Shown in pieces: positions 43,390-52,488 of a DNA stretch of 64,000 nucleotides. Origin of the DNA: Bacillus sp. MYb209 (GTDB lineage: Bacteria > Bacillota > Bacilli > Bacillales > Bacillaceae_G); contig NZ_PCNZ01000003.1 of the NCBI RefSeq assembly GCF_002975175.1, positions 186,001 to 250,000 of the forward strand, written 5' to 3'. The notes beneath the pieces are model-generated. The model was given only the letters and a program-made list of their open reading frames with translations. It was not told where the DNA came from and searched no databases. A program made the translations under genes and the position numbers. Positions within the stretch are counted from its first letter, which is position 1. Each line of letters opens with the position of its first letter.

Positions 43390-44109
43390 TTATTTTTTTG
43401 TCAAAATAATTTCCTGTGATACCTCTTTTATTCCTAAAACTTTTTCTTTGAATACCACCTTTTCTTGTAAACTAATTTCACCTTTATATCTCCCTATTTC
43501 TATTGATAGTTTCCCAGTTATATAATTATTTACGTCTGCTTCATCTTCCTTCTCTAATATTATACCGTGGATAGGAATCCACGAAGATGTGCCTACCCAA
43601 TTCTCTTCCATATTCCCTTTTACTTTTTGATTAGAAAATTCTAAAAGCACTCTCTTTTCATGAAGGCTTGAAGAAACTAAATTACAATTAACTTCTCCAT
43701 GATAGTGTTGCACTGTAGTTAATAACTTAGCATCCAGTTCACGACCCCTAGCATCTTTTTCATTACGAAATACAAATGCTTCTTGTTTTTTTACATTAAT
43801 ATTAGGAAATTTTATAAAACTAGTCACATCCGAAATAATAGAAAATGGAGTTTTCACTACTATTGAACGCACTGAAGTCTCTACTTTTGATCCTGAATCT
43901 ATACTTTCTTTCTTTGATTCATTTGCTATATCTTCTTTCTCTAATTCAATTGCTACTTCTTCTTTCTCTGATTCGATTACTACATTTTCTTTCTCTAATT
44001 CAATTGCTACTTCTTCTTTCTCTAATTCAATTGCTACTTCTTCTTTCTCTGATTCAATTGCTACAGTTAGCCGTAAGACGTTGTACGCTTTGTAAGCGTT
44101 CTCTTTAAT
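43390..44109 (-). CDS. Glu/Lys repeat protein with no canonical start codon
   Basis: The open frame covers 240 codons: KENAYKAYNVLRLTVAIE, then about five 10-residue repeats of the EKEEVAIELE type (44075-43905), then a 160-residue domain from VRSIVVKTPFSIISDV with AFVFRNEKDARGRELDAKLL and SSWIPIHGIILEKED. The only ordinary start is GTG at 43872; it lacks a ribosome site and would drop the repeats. Upstream the frame is open to the TGA that ends the GNAT gene, with no ATG, GTG or TTG. The native 5' end was probably deleted, or an ATT is used. The function is unknown; a spore-surface role is possible. Confidence 0.55.
   Translation of the reverse strand: MKENAYKAYNVLRLTVAIESEKEEVAIELEKEEVAIELEKENVVIESEKEEVAIELEKEDIANESKKESIDSGSKVETSVRSIVVKTPFSIISDVTSFIKFPNINVKKQEAFVFRNEKDARGRELDAKLLTTVQHYHGEVNCNLVSSSLHEKRVLLEFSNQKVKGNMEENWVGTSSWIPIHGIILEKEDEADVNNYITGKLSIEIGRYKGEISLQEKVVFKEKVLGIKEVSQEIILTKK
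43905..44075 (-). repeat. 30-bp tandem repeats encoding EKEEVAIELE
   Basis: About five 30-bp units occur within the coding frame, differing mainly at TTA/TCA (Leu/Ser) and GCA ATT/GTA ATC positions. Two adjacent units are nearly identical, so copy number can change by slippage or recombination without losing frame. Confidence 0.8.
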
Positions 44110-44880
44110 TCATCTATTATTTACAAAATAAGTATCATACGCCTTATCAAAAACATATCCTAGCTTTTCTGCTAGTTTAGCAGAAGTACTATTCGCTGCG
44201 TCCCAGTTTGGATACTTCCCCTTTTCTAAACAATTCAATATTAAGGCCGCACAAACTACAGTTGCCAATCCCTTTCTTCTATGATCAAGATTAGTAGCAA
44301 CTTCAATTTCAATACCATTATCATAAATACTATAGGATGATGCACCACATACGACTTCTCCATTATACAAAATACAATAACCTATACCTCGATTTACATA
44401 ATCATCAATCGATCGAAATTGGCTTGTAAAATCTTCAGAAACGTTGTGTAATGTTGGATTATTCGCAATATGCTCATCTATTTTTCTTAATTCATACCCT
44501 TTTGGAAGTGCAGTTATAAAAGATTGTAATTTTGAGCGATTAAACACTTCTGGATTTCTTTTAAATTTATATCGTAAAAACTTATCTATTTTTCTTTCAT
44601 GGAATGTTTCTAAACGCTTTTTCCACTCATCACTATTAACGATTACTAAAATTCTTTCAGGAATGTTACGTAATAACTCTTCTATTTCTTTCGCATTTGA
44701 GTCTCCAGCGTAAAATGTAAAAATCCCTACGGTAATTTGTGCTACTTTCGGATTTTCAAGATCGTTCACCCACGCGTTACCCATATGTCCTTGTAAATAA
44801 GAAAGAAGAACAACATTGTTAAAATCCTCAAACATAGAAACTAATTTTTTTCTTGCATGTATATTTGCTTCATATATCAT
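44110..44880 (-). CDS. GNAT family N-acetyltransferase (two-domain type)
   Basis: 256 residues. The N-terminal half (to about 130) is helical, and the C-terminal half holds the GNAT fold with IEIEVATNLDHRRKGLATVVCAALIL (motif A) and WDAANSTSAKLAEKLGYVFDKAY (motif B). It is similar to the GNAT_acetyltran group of Bacillus. The substrate is unknown. Its TGA stop is in frame with the repeat protein that follows directly. Confidence 0.85.
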   Translation of the reverse strand: MIYEANIHARKKLVSMFEDFNNVVLLSYLQGHMGNAWVNDLENPKVAQITVGIFTFYAGDSNAKEIEELLRNIPERILVIVNSDEWKKRLETFHERKIDKFLRYKFKRNPEVFNRSKLQSFITALPKGYELRKIDEHIANNPTLHNVSEDFTSQFRSIDDYVNRGIGYCILYNGEVVCGASSYSIYDNGIEIEVATNLDHRRKGLATVVCAALILNCLEKGKYPNWDAANSTSAKLAEKLGYVFDKAYDTYFVNNR

Positions 44881-45227
44881 TTACATTCCTGCTTTCCTTA
44901 AAATCAAATTAACTCAAAATTTTCATAAGTAAACTTGTACAAGTTTTCTATACACATGCGTTTATTCATCATGTAAGTAAAAGTCTATTAAACTCAATTG
45001 TTAAATATCAAAAAATTATAAATCATACGCAAATACAAGCTTATTATAACATCTAATTCTATTGAAATGATTGCCCTATCAAAAAATGCTACATACTTAT
45101 CTACTCATTACTTTAAAAGTAATATTCCTACTTTATGCAAGCATTACTCAGTTTCAGTAAAAAAATATAGAATTAAAACGAAGAGCTCCACCATGCATGT
45201 AATCGATTAATATATTTTTATGTAACA

Positions 45228-45262
45228 ACCCTCATACATAGCATAGTGTAGTGTATGAGGGT
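45228..45262 (-). terminator. Terminator of the 45280-46062 gene
   Basis: ACCCTCATACA...TGTATGAGGGT hairpin followed by TTGTTACAT on the minus strand. The rest of 44881-45227 shows no gene. Confidence 0.75.
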
Positions 45263-45279
45263 CACTTGAAATAGATACG

Positions 45280-46062
45280 TTATAACTCCTTCTTAGAAGT
45301 GTAAGATTCCGTCTCACCATTTTTATATATTTTAGTTACCTTAATAATTGACTTGTACATGTTACTATTGTCATTGATTATCATTTTTTTCATCTCTTCT
45401 ATTTCGGCATTGCCAGTTCCACTCTCTATTTTTAAACAGTTTGAAATGTTGAGGTATCCACTTGATGCGAAAAGAATGATAAACGTAATATCAGGGAAAT
45501 TAATAAATAGTAATCCGAATTTCAAAGGATTCCCAGCTGTATCCGATAAGATTAATCGAAAATCTAACAGTTCAGGTACCTGAACGTAATCTTTAGAAAC
45601 AATCGCTTCACCTACTATAGTAATTTGCTTTACTAAATTGCCAAGTTCATCTGTAAATTCAATACAACTAGGTGCATCAATTGTTTTAGCTTGTAAAGAT
45701 AAATTCAATTCTGGATTATGAAAATCGAAAAAGAGTGTGCTTCCCTCTGTTAAACATTGTGGACAAACATTTCCAAGTAGACTAAAATCCTCTTCAATAA
45801 ATTTAACTTTCGTTTTACAACTACAAACTTTTCCTATTCGAATCGCATCAATCCTTGAACAATCTACAAATATTACCTCACTGTCTTCTTGTGCAAACGA
45901 CACTATACCTTTTATCTCATTAAATGAAATAAAATAGGATACAACTATTTCGTTTCCGTCTATTACGATACTCTCCACCCTAGAATAAGGATCTAAACTT
46001 TTCAAAAATTCACATATACTATTTTGACAACATTGACAATCACGTTTCGGCTCACAATCCAC
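45280..46062 (-). CDS. Hypothetical cysteine-rich N-terminal protein
   Basis: 260 residues starting at a GTG with a GGAG site 5 nt upstream. The N-terminus is CEPKRDCQCCQNSICEFL, with six cysteines in 18 residues, and further Cys pairs occur in KVCSCKTKV and NVCPQCL. The middle is beta-rich (LNLSLQAKTIDAPSCIEFTD). The cysteine pattern is like that of spore coat or exosporium proteins, which would fit other spore genes in the window, but no family is recognised and no sporulation promoter was confirmed. Confidence 0.6.
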   Translation of the reverse strand: MDCEPKRDCQCCQNSICEFLKSLDPYSRVESIVIDGNEIVVSYFISFNEIKGIVSFAQEDSEVIFVDCSRIDAIRIGKVCSCKTKVKFIEEDFSLLGNVCPQCLTEGSTLFFDFHNPELNLSLQAKTIDAPSCIEFTDELGNLVKQITIVGEAIVSKDYVQVPELLDFRLILSDTAGNPLKFGLLFINFPDITFIILFASSGYLNISNCLKIESGTGNAEIEEMKKMIINDNSNMYKSIIKVTKIYKNGETESYTSKKEL

Positions 46063-46284
46063 TGATTCTCCATTCCTTTCCTATATGTTTTACCTAATAA
46101 ATATAATATGAAAGGCATGTAAGAAAAGCTTGGACAATATAACTCTAATATTAGTCTAGATAAGTATACCGACATATGCCTGTCAAATTAAGAAACTAAT
46201 CGTTCCTCAAATAAGTAATAAAATATATTTTTCACTATAAATGCATATAACAATTTCATCTTTCAATAAAAAAGCGTTATAATA

Positions 46285-46434
46285 AAGTGAAACTTCTATT
46301 AGCAGGGAGCTTTATCTCCTACTAATGGTTAGCCCTCACCAATCGGGCTCTTACGGGCAGTTATCTCCCGCCGTCCTCATCATTTGCTTCTTCATCTTGA
46401 GGTGGGAGTCTACTGCTCGTTATTGCGGGATGAA
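46285..46434 (+). repeat. bcr1-like repeat in the leader of the 46475 gene
   Basis: It runs from AAGTGAAAC to GCGGGATGAA and carries GTTAGCCCTCACCAATCGGGC, TTACGGGCAGTT, GAGGTGGGAGTC and TACTGCTC in the same order as the copies at 1825-1976 and 61308-61463. Complementary arms (GGGAG/CTCCC and GGTGGGAG/CTCCCGCC) predict a folded RNA. It ends 40 bp before the ATG of the next gene on the same strand. Confidence 0.8.
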
Positions 46435-46474
46435 TTGCAGCCTCTAAGATTACGTTATAAAGGAGATTAAAACA

Positions 46475-46795
46475 ATGACTAAAATTAAAGTATATCAAGT
46501 AAAAGAAGAAAATATGGAAGCAGTAAAAAACATTATTGATGTTGAGGAACAAAACCCAACTGCTGAAAACTTACAAAATCTATATACATGTGTATTAGAT
46601 ACTGAAGATATGGCATTGCCTGAATCATACATTGAAGAAGATATCTTAATTGATTCGATGGAAGTTATGGTTAACGCTTCTCAAAGCAAGCTAAGAGACT
46701 TAGGTACATATGATGTAATCGAAGTTCAAAACAAAGGTAAGAAAACACACATTTTATTATTAGCAGACGAAGAATACGAAATTATCGAAGGCTAA
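46475..46795 (+). CDS. Small acidic hypothetical protein
   Basis: 106 residues, strongly acidic: it begins TKIKVYQVKEENMEAVKNII, has CVLDTEDMALPESYIEEDILIDSMEVM in the middle and ends HILLLADEEYEIIEG. No family with known function is recognised. AAAGGAG precedes the ATG. The mRNA leader probably contains the bcr1-like repeat unless the promoter lies in the 40 bp between. A strong terminator follows. Confidence 0.7.
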   Translation: MTKIKVYQVKEENMEAVKNIIDVEEQNPTAENLQNLYTCVLDTEDMALPESYIEEDILIDSMEVMVNASQSKLRDLGTYDVIEVQNKGKKTHILLLADEEYEIIEG

Positions 46796-46810
46796 TTCGA
46801 CTCCGTACAT

Positions 46811-46850
46811 AAGAAAAAGCTCCTTTCAAAATTGAAAGGAGCTTTTTCTT
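46811..46850. terminator. Bidirectional terminator
   Basis: AAGAAAAAGCTCCTTTCAA / TTGAAAGGAGCTTTTTCTT, a 19-bp perfect stem shared with the converging MFS gene. Confidence 0.9.
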
Positions 46851-48385
46851 TACGCTTTTGATGTTTCACTTTTCACCTTGTTTTGTTCTTTCTTATATAC
46901 CATGCGCTCATTTCCCATAAAGAAAACGAATACGAACGCTAAACTTGCTGGGACTAACGCCCACATAAATGTCTGAACGATTGAACTAGAGAGAGCTTCA
47001 ATAATTTTATCTAATATTTGCGGCGGAATTTGAGATCTTGCCGATTCTGATAGAATAGCTCTTGAATCTCCTAAAGCGTTTGTATTCATTCCCCCGCTCA
47101 TACCTTTAAACGCTTCTTCTAATTGATCCTGGAAACCAGTTCTTTGAATCATTCCGAAGATTGTAATACCAAGTGTCATACCTAATGAACGAATGAAGTT
47201 ACTCGTTGAAGTCGCAGACCCGCGTTGCTCCATACCGAAGTTATGAATAGCAGCCATACTTAGTACAGAGAATGAGAAACCAACTCCAAAACCGATTATA
47301 ATCATATAAATTGTTAATAATATACGACTTGTTTCTGGTGTTAACGTGCTTAATAAGAATAATCCGATTAGCATAATAACAGCAGAAATAATCATAATGT
47401 TTCGGTAGCTAAGTTTCGATGTTAAAAATCCACCTAACTGCGCTGTAACTACTGATCCTAACATCATTGGTAATAACAATAATCCTGAGTTTGTTGCCGT
47501 ACCACCATATACACCTTGAATAAATAACGGAATGTACACAGTTGCTGACATAAATGCCGCTCCGTAACATAAAGCAATAATTGTACTCATTCCAAACAGA
47601 CGTTGTTTAAACATCTCAAATGAAATGATTGGTTCTTCTACTTTTCGTTCAATAACAATAAAAGCAATTACTAAAATAGCGAATCCAGCAAATAAACTTA
47701 AAATAAAGCTAGAATCCCAATCGTACTTTTGTCCACCTAATTCTAAGGCGAACATTAAACAAACTACTGCACCAACTAAAGTAATTGCGCCAAACCAATC
47801 AATCTTTTGTTCTCTATGAACTCGTGACTCTTTATAAAATAATGTAATAAAAATAAGTGCTAAAATGCCAAGTGGTAAGTTAATATAAAACACCCAGTGC
47901 CAACTAATGTAATCCGTAATATATGCGCCAAGTAATGGTCCGAAAATACTTGATAAACCAAATACTGCTCCGAATAAACCACCCATTTTCCCGCGCTTTT
48001 CTGGAGGAAAAATATCAAAAACGATAGTAAATGCGATCGGCACTAGTGCCCCGCCGCCAATACCTTGAATGGCACGATAAATACCTAACTGTGTAATATT
48101 TTCAGCAGTACCACAAAGTGCCGAACCAATCATAAAGACGATTAAACCGAAAATAAAGAATCTCTTTCTACCATACATATCTGATAGCTTACCGAAAATC
48201 GGCATACCTGCCATTTCTGCAACCATATAGGCAGAAACAACCCATACAAAGTTTTCAAGACCTCCTAAGTCACCAACTATAGTTCCCATTGCTGTTACGA
48301 CAATGGTATTATCCATTGATGCCATTAAGATACCTAGCAATAAACCGGCAACAACGAAGCCGAGTTTATTATTCTTCTCAACCAT
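46850..48385 (-). CDS. MFS multidrug exporter, DHA2 (14-helix) family
   Basis: A 511-residue EmrB/QacA-type transporter. DNTIVVTAMGTI lies in helix 1, motif A is GKLSDMYGRKRFFIFG after helix 2, and WHWVFYINLPLG is the DHA2 motif before helix 6. It exports amphipathic drugs by proton antiport. It lies 24 bp downstream of two bactofilin genes and shares their operon, so it is probably controlled by the YhbD-like regulator. It starts behind AGGGAGAGC. Confidence 0.9.
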   Translation of the reverse strand: MVEKNNKLGFVVAGLLLGILMASMDNTIVVTAMGTIVGDLGGLENFVWVVSAYMVAEMAGMPIFGKLSDMYGRKRFFIFGLIVFMIGSALCGTAENITQLGIYRAIQGIGGGALVPIAFTIVFDIFPPEKRGKMGGLFGAVFGLSSIFGPLLGAYITDYISWHWVFYINLPLGILALIFITLFYKESRVHREQKIDWFGAITLVGAVVCLMFALELGGQKYDWDSSFILSLFAGFAILVIAFIVIERKVEEPIISFEMFKQRLFGMSTIIALCYGAAFMSATVYIPLFIQGVYGGTATNSGLLLLPMMLGSVVTAQLGGFLTSKLSYRNIMIISAVIMLIGLFLLSTLTPETSRILLTIYMIIIGFGVGFSFSVLSMAAIHNFGMEQRGSATSTSNFIRSLGMTLGITIFGMIQRTGFQDQLEEAFKGMSGGMNTNALGDSRAILSESARSQIPPQILDKIIEALSSSIVQTFMWALVPASLAFVFVFFMGNERMVYKKEQNKVKSETSKA

Positions 48386-48409
48386 ATCTCTTGCTCTCCC
48401 TCATACTAC

Positions 48410-49117
48410 TTATATTTGTTTATGTTCTTTTACGACTGCATTTCCTTTTTGGTTAAAACTAGTATGATATTCTACAATACTAATTTCACAGCCAGGGCCA
48501 ATTATAACACGATTCCCTCTTACTACGTCTGCTATTGTATGTTCTAAATAAATATCATCCCCTTCAATAATTGATGTTTGAAGGCTTCCTGCATGACTTG
48601 TAAAAGGAATAAATCTCGCTTTTTTACGTACTGTAATCTTTTTCCCGCCGATTTCTTTTACTTTACTTCCTTCATAACGAAGTGAGATTTCAATATTTTC
48701 AGCATTAAGTAAACCATCACTTTCAAGACCGCCAGTTAGTAATAATTCCTCTACTTCTATATCTCCCGTCACATTTAAAGCGCCTGTCACATCTACAAAA
48801 TCACCAGATAGCTTCCCTTTAAATTCTATCATACCCCTAACTTTTATTTTATTAATTTGTCCGTCGCCTTGTACTTGGGCATTACCATATACTTTTACAT
48901 ATTCCGCCTTCATATTCCCTAGCACTTCACTATCTCCATACACGACATAATTCTTTGCTTTCATATTGCCACGTACTTCACTCGTACCGTACGTTTTAAA
49001 ATCATTACAACTCATATGATTAGAGATTGTTCCGTCGCCGCGAATCTTCACTTTATTATAATCTCCACCTGCCGAGCTACCTGATCCATTAACAGTAAGA
49101 CTATGTTGATTTTCCAT
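48410..49117 (-). CDS. Bactofilin-like polymer-forming protein (YhbF-like)
   Basis: 235 residues with repeated short beta-strands of a right-handed solenoid: GDGTISNHMSCNDFKTYGTSE, then repeats such as VYGDSEVLGNMKAEYVKVYGNAQVQGDG. This is the bactofilin (polymer-forming cytoskeletal) pattern. It is the second of two tandem paralogues, 18 bp apart, downstream of a YhbD-like gene, as in the B. subtilis yhbDEF region, where the bactofilins act in motility. Which is E and which F is assigned by order only. Confidence 0.82.
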   Translation of the reverse strand: MENQHSLTVNGSGSSAGGDYNKVKIRGDGTISNHMSCNDFKTYGTSEVRGNMKAKNYVVYGDSEVLGNMKAEYVKVYGNAQVQGDGQINKIKVRGMIEFKGKLSGDFVDVTGALNVTGDIEVEELLLTGGLESDGLLNAENIEISLRYEGSKVKEIGGKKITVRKKARFIPFTSHAGSLQTSIIEGDDIYLEHTIADVVRGNRVIIGPGCEISIVEYHTSFNQKGNAVVKEHKQI

Positions 49118-49135
49118 ATCGATTGCTCCCTTCCT

Positions 49136-49846
49136 TTACACCTGCTTGATTTCTTTCACACTTGCGTTTTTATCAACGTTAAGAACACCGGTATATTCAA
49201 TCAGTTCAATCTCACAGTTCGGTCCTACTGTAATATTGTTTCCTCTTACCGTTTTAATGTGAGCATAATCAATATCGATATTATCACCTTCTAGCAGTTC
49301 AGCTTCCAACTGCAAACCAAATACCGTTTTAACTAATCTACTAAAAGCACTCAATTTATGTCTTACTTTAATTGTTTGACCGCCAATTTCTTTCGCTCTA
49401 CATGTACCATGAATATTAATATTAATTTCATCTGCGCTTAATAAACCACCTACCGTAAACTGTCCCTCTGAAGAAAAAACATCAACCTCGCAATTACCAT
49501 CAATCGTCGCTTGGCCACTGACCTTAAATTCTTCACCAGTTACATTACCACCTATCGTCCCTTTACCCGCGATTTTTAAAGTATTCGCCTTTACATCTTG
49601 CGTTATTGTTGCTTTCCCATCAATTCGCATACTATCTGTATTTACTGTGCCATCTACTTTACCCGATCCACTTATTCTTGTACGATCACTTTTCAAATCT
49701 CCGTTTACACTTCCAGAACCGTTACATTCAAATTCATCACATTCAACATTTCCGTTAACAGTCCCTTTTCCGTTTAATTGTACTTTATGAAACTCGCCAC
49801 CATTCGATGAACCGTAACCATTTATGATTAAATTTTCGGTACGCAT
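49136..49846 (-). CDS. Bactofilin-like polymer-forming protein (YhbE-like)
   Basis: 236 residues of the same beta-solenoid type as its downstream neighbour: KVQLNGKGTVNGNVECDEFE, GSGSVNGDLKSDRTRISGSGKVDG and IAGKGTIGGNVTGEEFKVSG repeats. It probably polymerises on the inner face of the membrane. It follows the YhbD-like gene by 13 bp and the next bactofilin by 18 bp, so all three are one transcript. GGAGGAG supports the ATG. Confidence 0.82.
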   Translation of the reverse strand: MRTENLIINGYGSSNGGEFHKVQLNGKGTVNGNVECDEFECNGSGSVNGDLKSDRTRISGSGKVDGTVNTDSMRIDGKATITQDVKANTLKIAGKGTIGGNVTGEEFKVSGQATIDGNCEVDVFSSEGQFTVGGLLSADEININIHGTCRAKEIGGQTIKVRHKLSAFSRLVKTVFGLQLEAELLEGDNIDIDYAHIKTVRGNNITVGPNCEIELIEYTGVLNVDKNASVKEIKQV

Positions 49847-49859
49847 TATTTCTCCTCCA

Positions 49860-50483
49860 CTACAACAGTTTTGTTTTTAATGCTTCTGTATAATTCATAA
49901 TCGCTACTCGTAAAACGATCTTTGTTCCCTTTTCAAACATTAAGTCATCCACATTTGAAACTAAGAAACACGTGGAAATTCCTAGCTTACGAATGATAAC
50001 TAAGTCACAATTTTTATGCTTTATCGCTTCATAATTTTCACGTAAAACTTGTAACACCATTTTTCCTTCTTCTAAACTAACGTCTCCCGATTGAAGAAGT
50101 TCTTCTAACATGTACACATAAAGAATATCTACAAATTGAAAATCTGTCGTTTTGTTCGTTTGCTCTATAAAAAATTGCAAAACGGGTTCTGAAGCAATCC
50201 CTTTACGGATGAGATCTTCTTTTATTAAAAGAATCTCTGTTACGCTCGGTGAAAACATATTCGCTAATTCATCAAGAGACAAATCCTCTTTCAGCGTTTG
50301 AATTTTATCAATACGCTCTAATATTTTTTCTTTCGGAAAAAATGTTTCTTGACCTGTGAAAGTTGACTTCCTTACAAACCAATCTTCCGGTATTAAATTT
50401 TTTCTCTTCCACCTATATAACTGTCCGTATGAAATACCAGTTAGTTCTAATAAATCTTTTTTTGAAATTAAGTCTGTACTCAA
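49860..50483 (-). CDS. yhbD: YhbD family regulator (DUF4004)
   Basis: About 207 residues. The N-terminus is a MerR-like HTH: ISKKDLLELTGISYGQLYRWKRKNLIPEDWF. The C-terminal part is helical and unassigned. It matches the YhbD family that precedes bactofilin genes in Bacillus. I favour the TTG at 50483, since AAGGAGTG lies about 10 nt before it; a further upstream start to 50510 is possible. It likely controls its own operon through the inverted repeat at 50512-50529. Confidence 0.8.
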   Translation of the reverse strand: MSTDLISKKDLLELTGISYGQLYRWKRKNLIPEDWFVRKSTFTGQETFFPKEKILERIDKIQTLKEDLSLDELANMFSPSVTEILLIKEDLIRKGIASEPVLQFFIEQTNKTTDFQFVDILYVYMLEELLQSGDVSLEEGKMVLQVLRENYEAIKHKNCDLVIIRKLGISTCFLVSNVDDLMFEKGTKIVLRVAIMNYTEALKTKLL

Positions 50484-50511
50484 CTGTGTAACACTCCTTC
50501 CTAATAACAAT

Positions 50512-50529
50512 GTAACATAACACTGTTAC
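50512..50529. promoter_or_regulatory. Inverted repeat, probable operator of the yhbD operon
   Basis: GTAACA-N6-TGTTAC is a perfect 6-bp inverted repeat about 30 bp upstream of the yhbD start, with related half-sites (GCGTAACAACGTG at about 50558-50570, GTGTAACAC near 50486). A MerR-type regulator encoded by the first gene is the natural candidate to bind it. Confidence 0.55.
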
Positions 50530-50589
50530 GTTGTAAATGAGATTTAATAACACGTAGCGTAACAACGTGCAAAACAACTCTCCATTTCA

Positions 50590-50633
50590 TAAAAAAAGGT
50601 TCTTACGCATCTCATTAAAATGCGTAAGAACCT
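50590..50633 (-). terminator. Terminator of the SgrR-like gene
   Basis: AGGTTCTTACGCAT...ATGCGTAAGAACCT followed by T7 on the minus strand. Confidence 0.85.
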
Positions 50634-50640
50634 ATATATA

Positions 50641-52386
50641 TCAAGGTTTAAACCATATATCATAAAAATCAATCCAGCCTTGTGAATTAATCATTATATT
50701 TTGTATTTTTTCGTGTGAACTTACTCGCTGTTTATTGCGATATAAAGGAATGATATGCATTTCACGTAACAGTGTGCCCTCAATATCGCGTAACAGTGTC
50801 ACCCGTTTGTCTAATTGATTTTCTATAAAATAAGACTGCAATACTTCGTTAAATTTTATATTGCTATGCTGATGAATAAAGCTGTTTTTTGTAAGAAACA
50901 TATATAGTAAACTTTCTTCAATACGCTCACTAATTGTCGCACTATCATGCATTATATCAGCCTTTTGTATCGTACTTGTTTGCAATAACTCTTTTGTTTC
51001 AAGAAATTTAATATCAATTATAATTCCGTATTTCGCACACTCTTTTTGTATCCAATTGGAGTCTTCGACATGATCTTGTCCTGTAAATGTGTATAGTCGC
51101 AATGTTTCATTACGGTAAGAGCTTTCTTTAATAAGCGCATATATATCCTCATTTATATGTATTGTACCACTCTTTGTTAGCACTAATTCTTCGGCCATCT
51201 CTCCGCGCGCTCCTTGTAATTCCGCAATAAGCGCATTGCTATGAATGATTTTATATAGAGCTTTCCGAAACATCTTATCTTGCATGGGCCCTTCTTTTGC
51301 AGTATTTAACGTAATGTATGTTACATTCGACTCAAGTCGAGTTAGTTCTTTATGATGCTTTTCTATATCTTTATATCGTGCTTTCGCTAAAACATCGTAC
51401 GGATTAACACTGTGCTCTACATTCCATAATTCAATTCGGTTGAGAAAAGGTCGCTCTCGAAAATAATAATCATGTGCTTCTAGTACGAATACATCCTCAT
51501 TATTTTCACATAATCGAAACGGTCCTGTACCAATTAAATTACCTTTTTCATCTTCACTTACAATAGAACACTGTTCTGAACTTAAAACATGTAAAAATAA
51601 CTTATTATCTGTAGATAAATGAATCTCCACAATGTAGTCATCTAGTATATGTAAACTTTCAACATGCTGTAACATCCAAGCATGCGGATTATTTTTAGCT
51701 TTCAAGAACCGTTCAAATGTATGTATAACGTCATGAGCGATAAATTCTTTCCTGTTATGAAACTGAACACCTTTTCGTAAGTAAAAGGTCCATATATGAT
51801 TCTGATTATCATATTCCCAATAAAACGCCAGTCTTGGCTCTACATTTTTTGTACTTCCGTCTACATACACTAACGTGTCATATATATGTTTGACCATATG
51901 ACATTCCGAACGCATCGTGGCATATACAGGATCTAATGCAATGTCTAGATTCATTTGAACTTGCAAACGTAGCACATCTCTTCTCCCTTGAGACGTCCTT
52001 TCAACTTGATAACCAAATATTGAATCAATCCAAGTTTGAAATTGTGGTTGGAGCGATGGAAAATACGAGCTATACCGTTCGATAAACGCGATCCCGCTTT
52101 TTACGTCCCCTTGTTTCGTTATTTCTTTTCCTCTTTCTAAAATTAATAAAAGTGGATGTTTTTGAAACAATACCTTTGAACGATTCCCTCTCCCTCGGCC
52201 TGGAAACCACATAATCCAACTTAATTCTTCCAATTTTTTTATGATTAGTTTACTATTTCGCTCTGTACAAAATAAAGTTTCAGATATATTTTGTATTGTT
52301 ATTTCTAATCTTTCTCCTCTTTCTCCCTCTGCTCTCCCTTTTCCATACTGGAGCCATAGGTGCATATATTGCTCCAAAATGCTCAT
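50641..52386 (-). CDS. SgrR family regulator (HTH plus substrate-binding domain)
   Basis: 581 residues. An N-terminal winged-helix region (about 1-110) has ISETLFCTERNSKLIIKKLEELSWIMWFPGRGRGNRS. A periplasmic-binding-protein-like SBP_bac_5 domain follows (about 130-581) with HIYDTLVYVDGSTKNVEPRLA and IWTFYLRKGVQFHNRKEFIAHDV. There is no signal peptide, so the binding domain is intracellular and should sense a small solute. It diverges from an MFS gene with a 102-bp shared promoter region and is its likely activator. Confidence 0.9.
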   Translation of the reverse strand: MSILEQYMHLWLQYGKGRAEGERGERLEITIQNISETLFCTERNSKLIIKKLEELSWIMWFPGRGRGNRSKVLFQKHPLLLILERGKEITKQGDVKSGIAFIERYSSYFPSLQPQFQTWIDSIFGYQVERTSQGRRDVLRLQVQMNLDIALDPVYATMRSECHMVKHIYDTLVYVDGSTKNVEPRLAFYWEYDNQNHIWTFYLRKGVQFHNRKEFIAHDVIHTFERFLKAKNNPHAWMLQHVESLHILDDYIVEIHLSTDNKLFLHVLSSEQCSIVSEDEKGNLIGTGPFRLCENNEDVFVLEAHDYYFRERPFLNRIELWNVEHSVNPYDVLAKARYKDIEKHHKELTRLESNVTYITLNTAKEGPMQDKMFRKALYKIIHSNALIAELQGARGEMAEELVLTKSGTIHINEDIYALIKESSYRNETLRLYTFTGQDHVEDSNWIQKECAKYGIIIDIKFLETKELLQTSTIQKADIMHDSATISERIEESLLYMFLTKNSFIHQHSNIKFNEVLQSYFIENQLDKRVTLLRDIEGTLLREMHIIPLYRNKQRVSSHEKIQNIMINSQGWIDFYDIWFKP

Positions 52387-52488
52387 AAAACGCCCCCCTA
52401 AAAGATGAAAAATCTTCCCCTTTCATTCTACCCTTTTTCATTTTTAGCTTCCACCTTATCATTTTAATATAGAAAGGAGGAATTAGAA

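Noticed and set aside
43845-44108. 87-codon plus-strand frame rich in Leu/Ser
   Set aside because: It is the antisense of the 30-bp coding repeats; the periodic LLLLSLIQ pattern is a by-product.
46361-46552. Minus-strand 63-codon frame
   Set aside because: It lies over the bcr1-like repeat and opposite the real 46475 gene, with no ribosome site.
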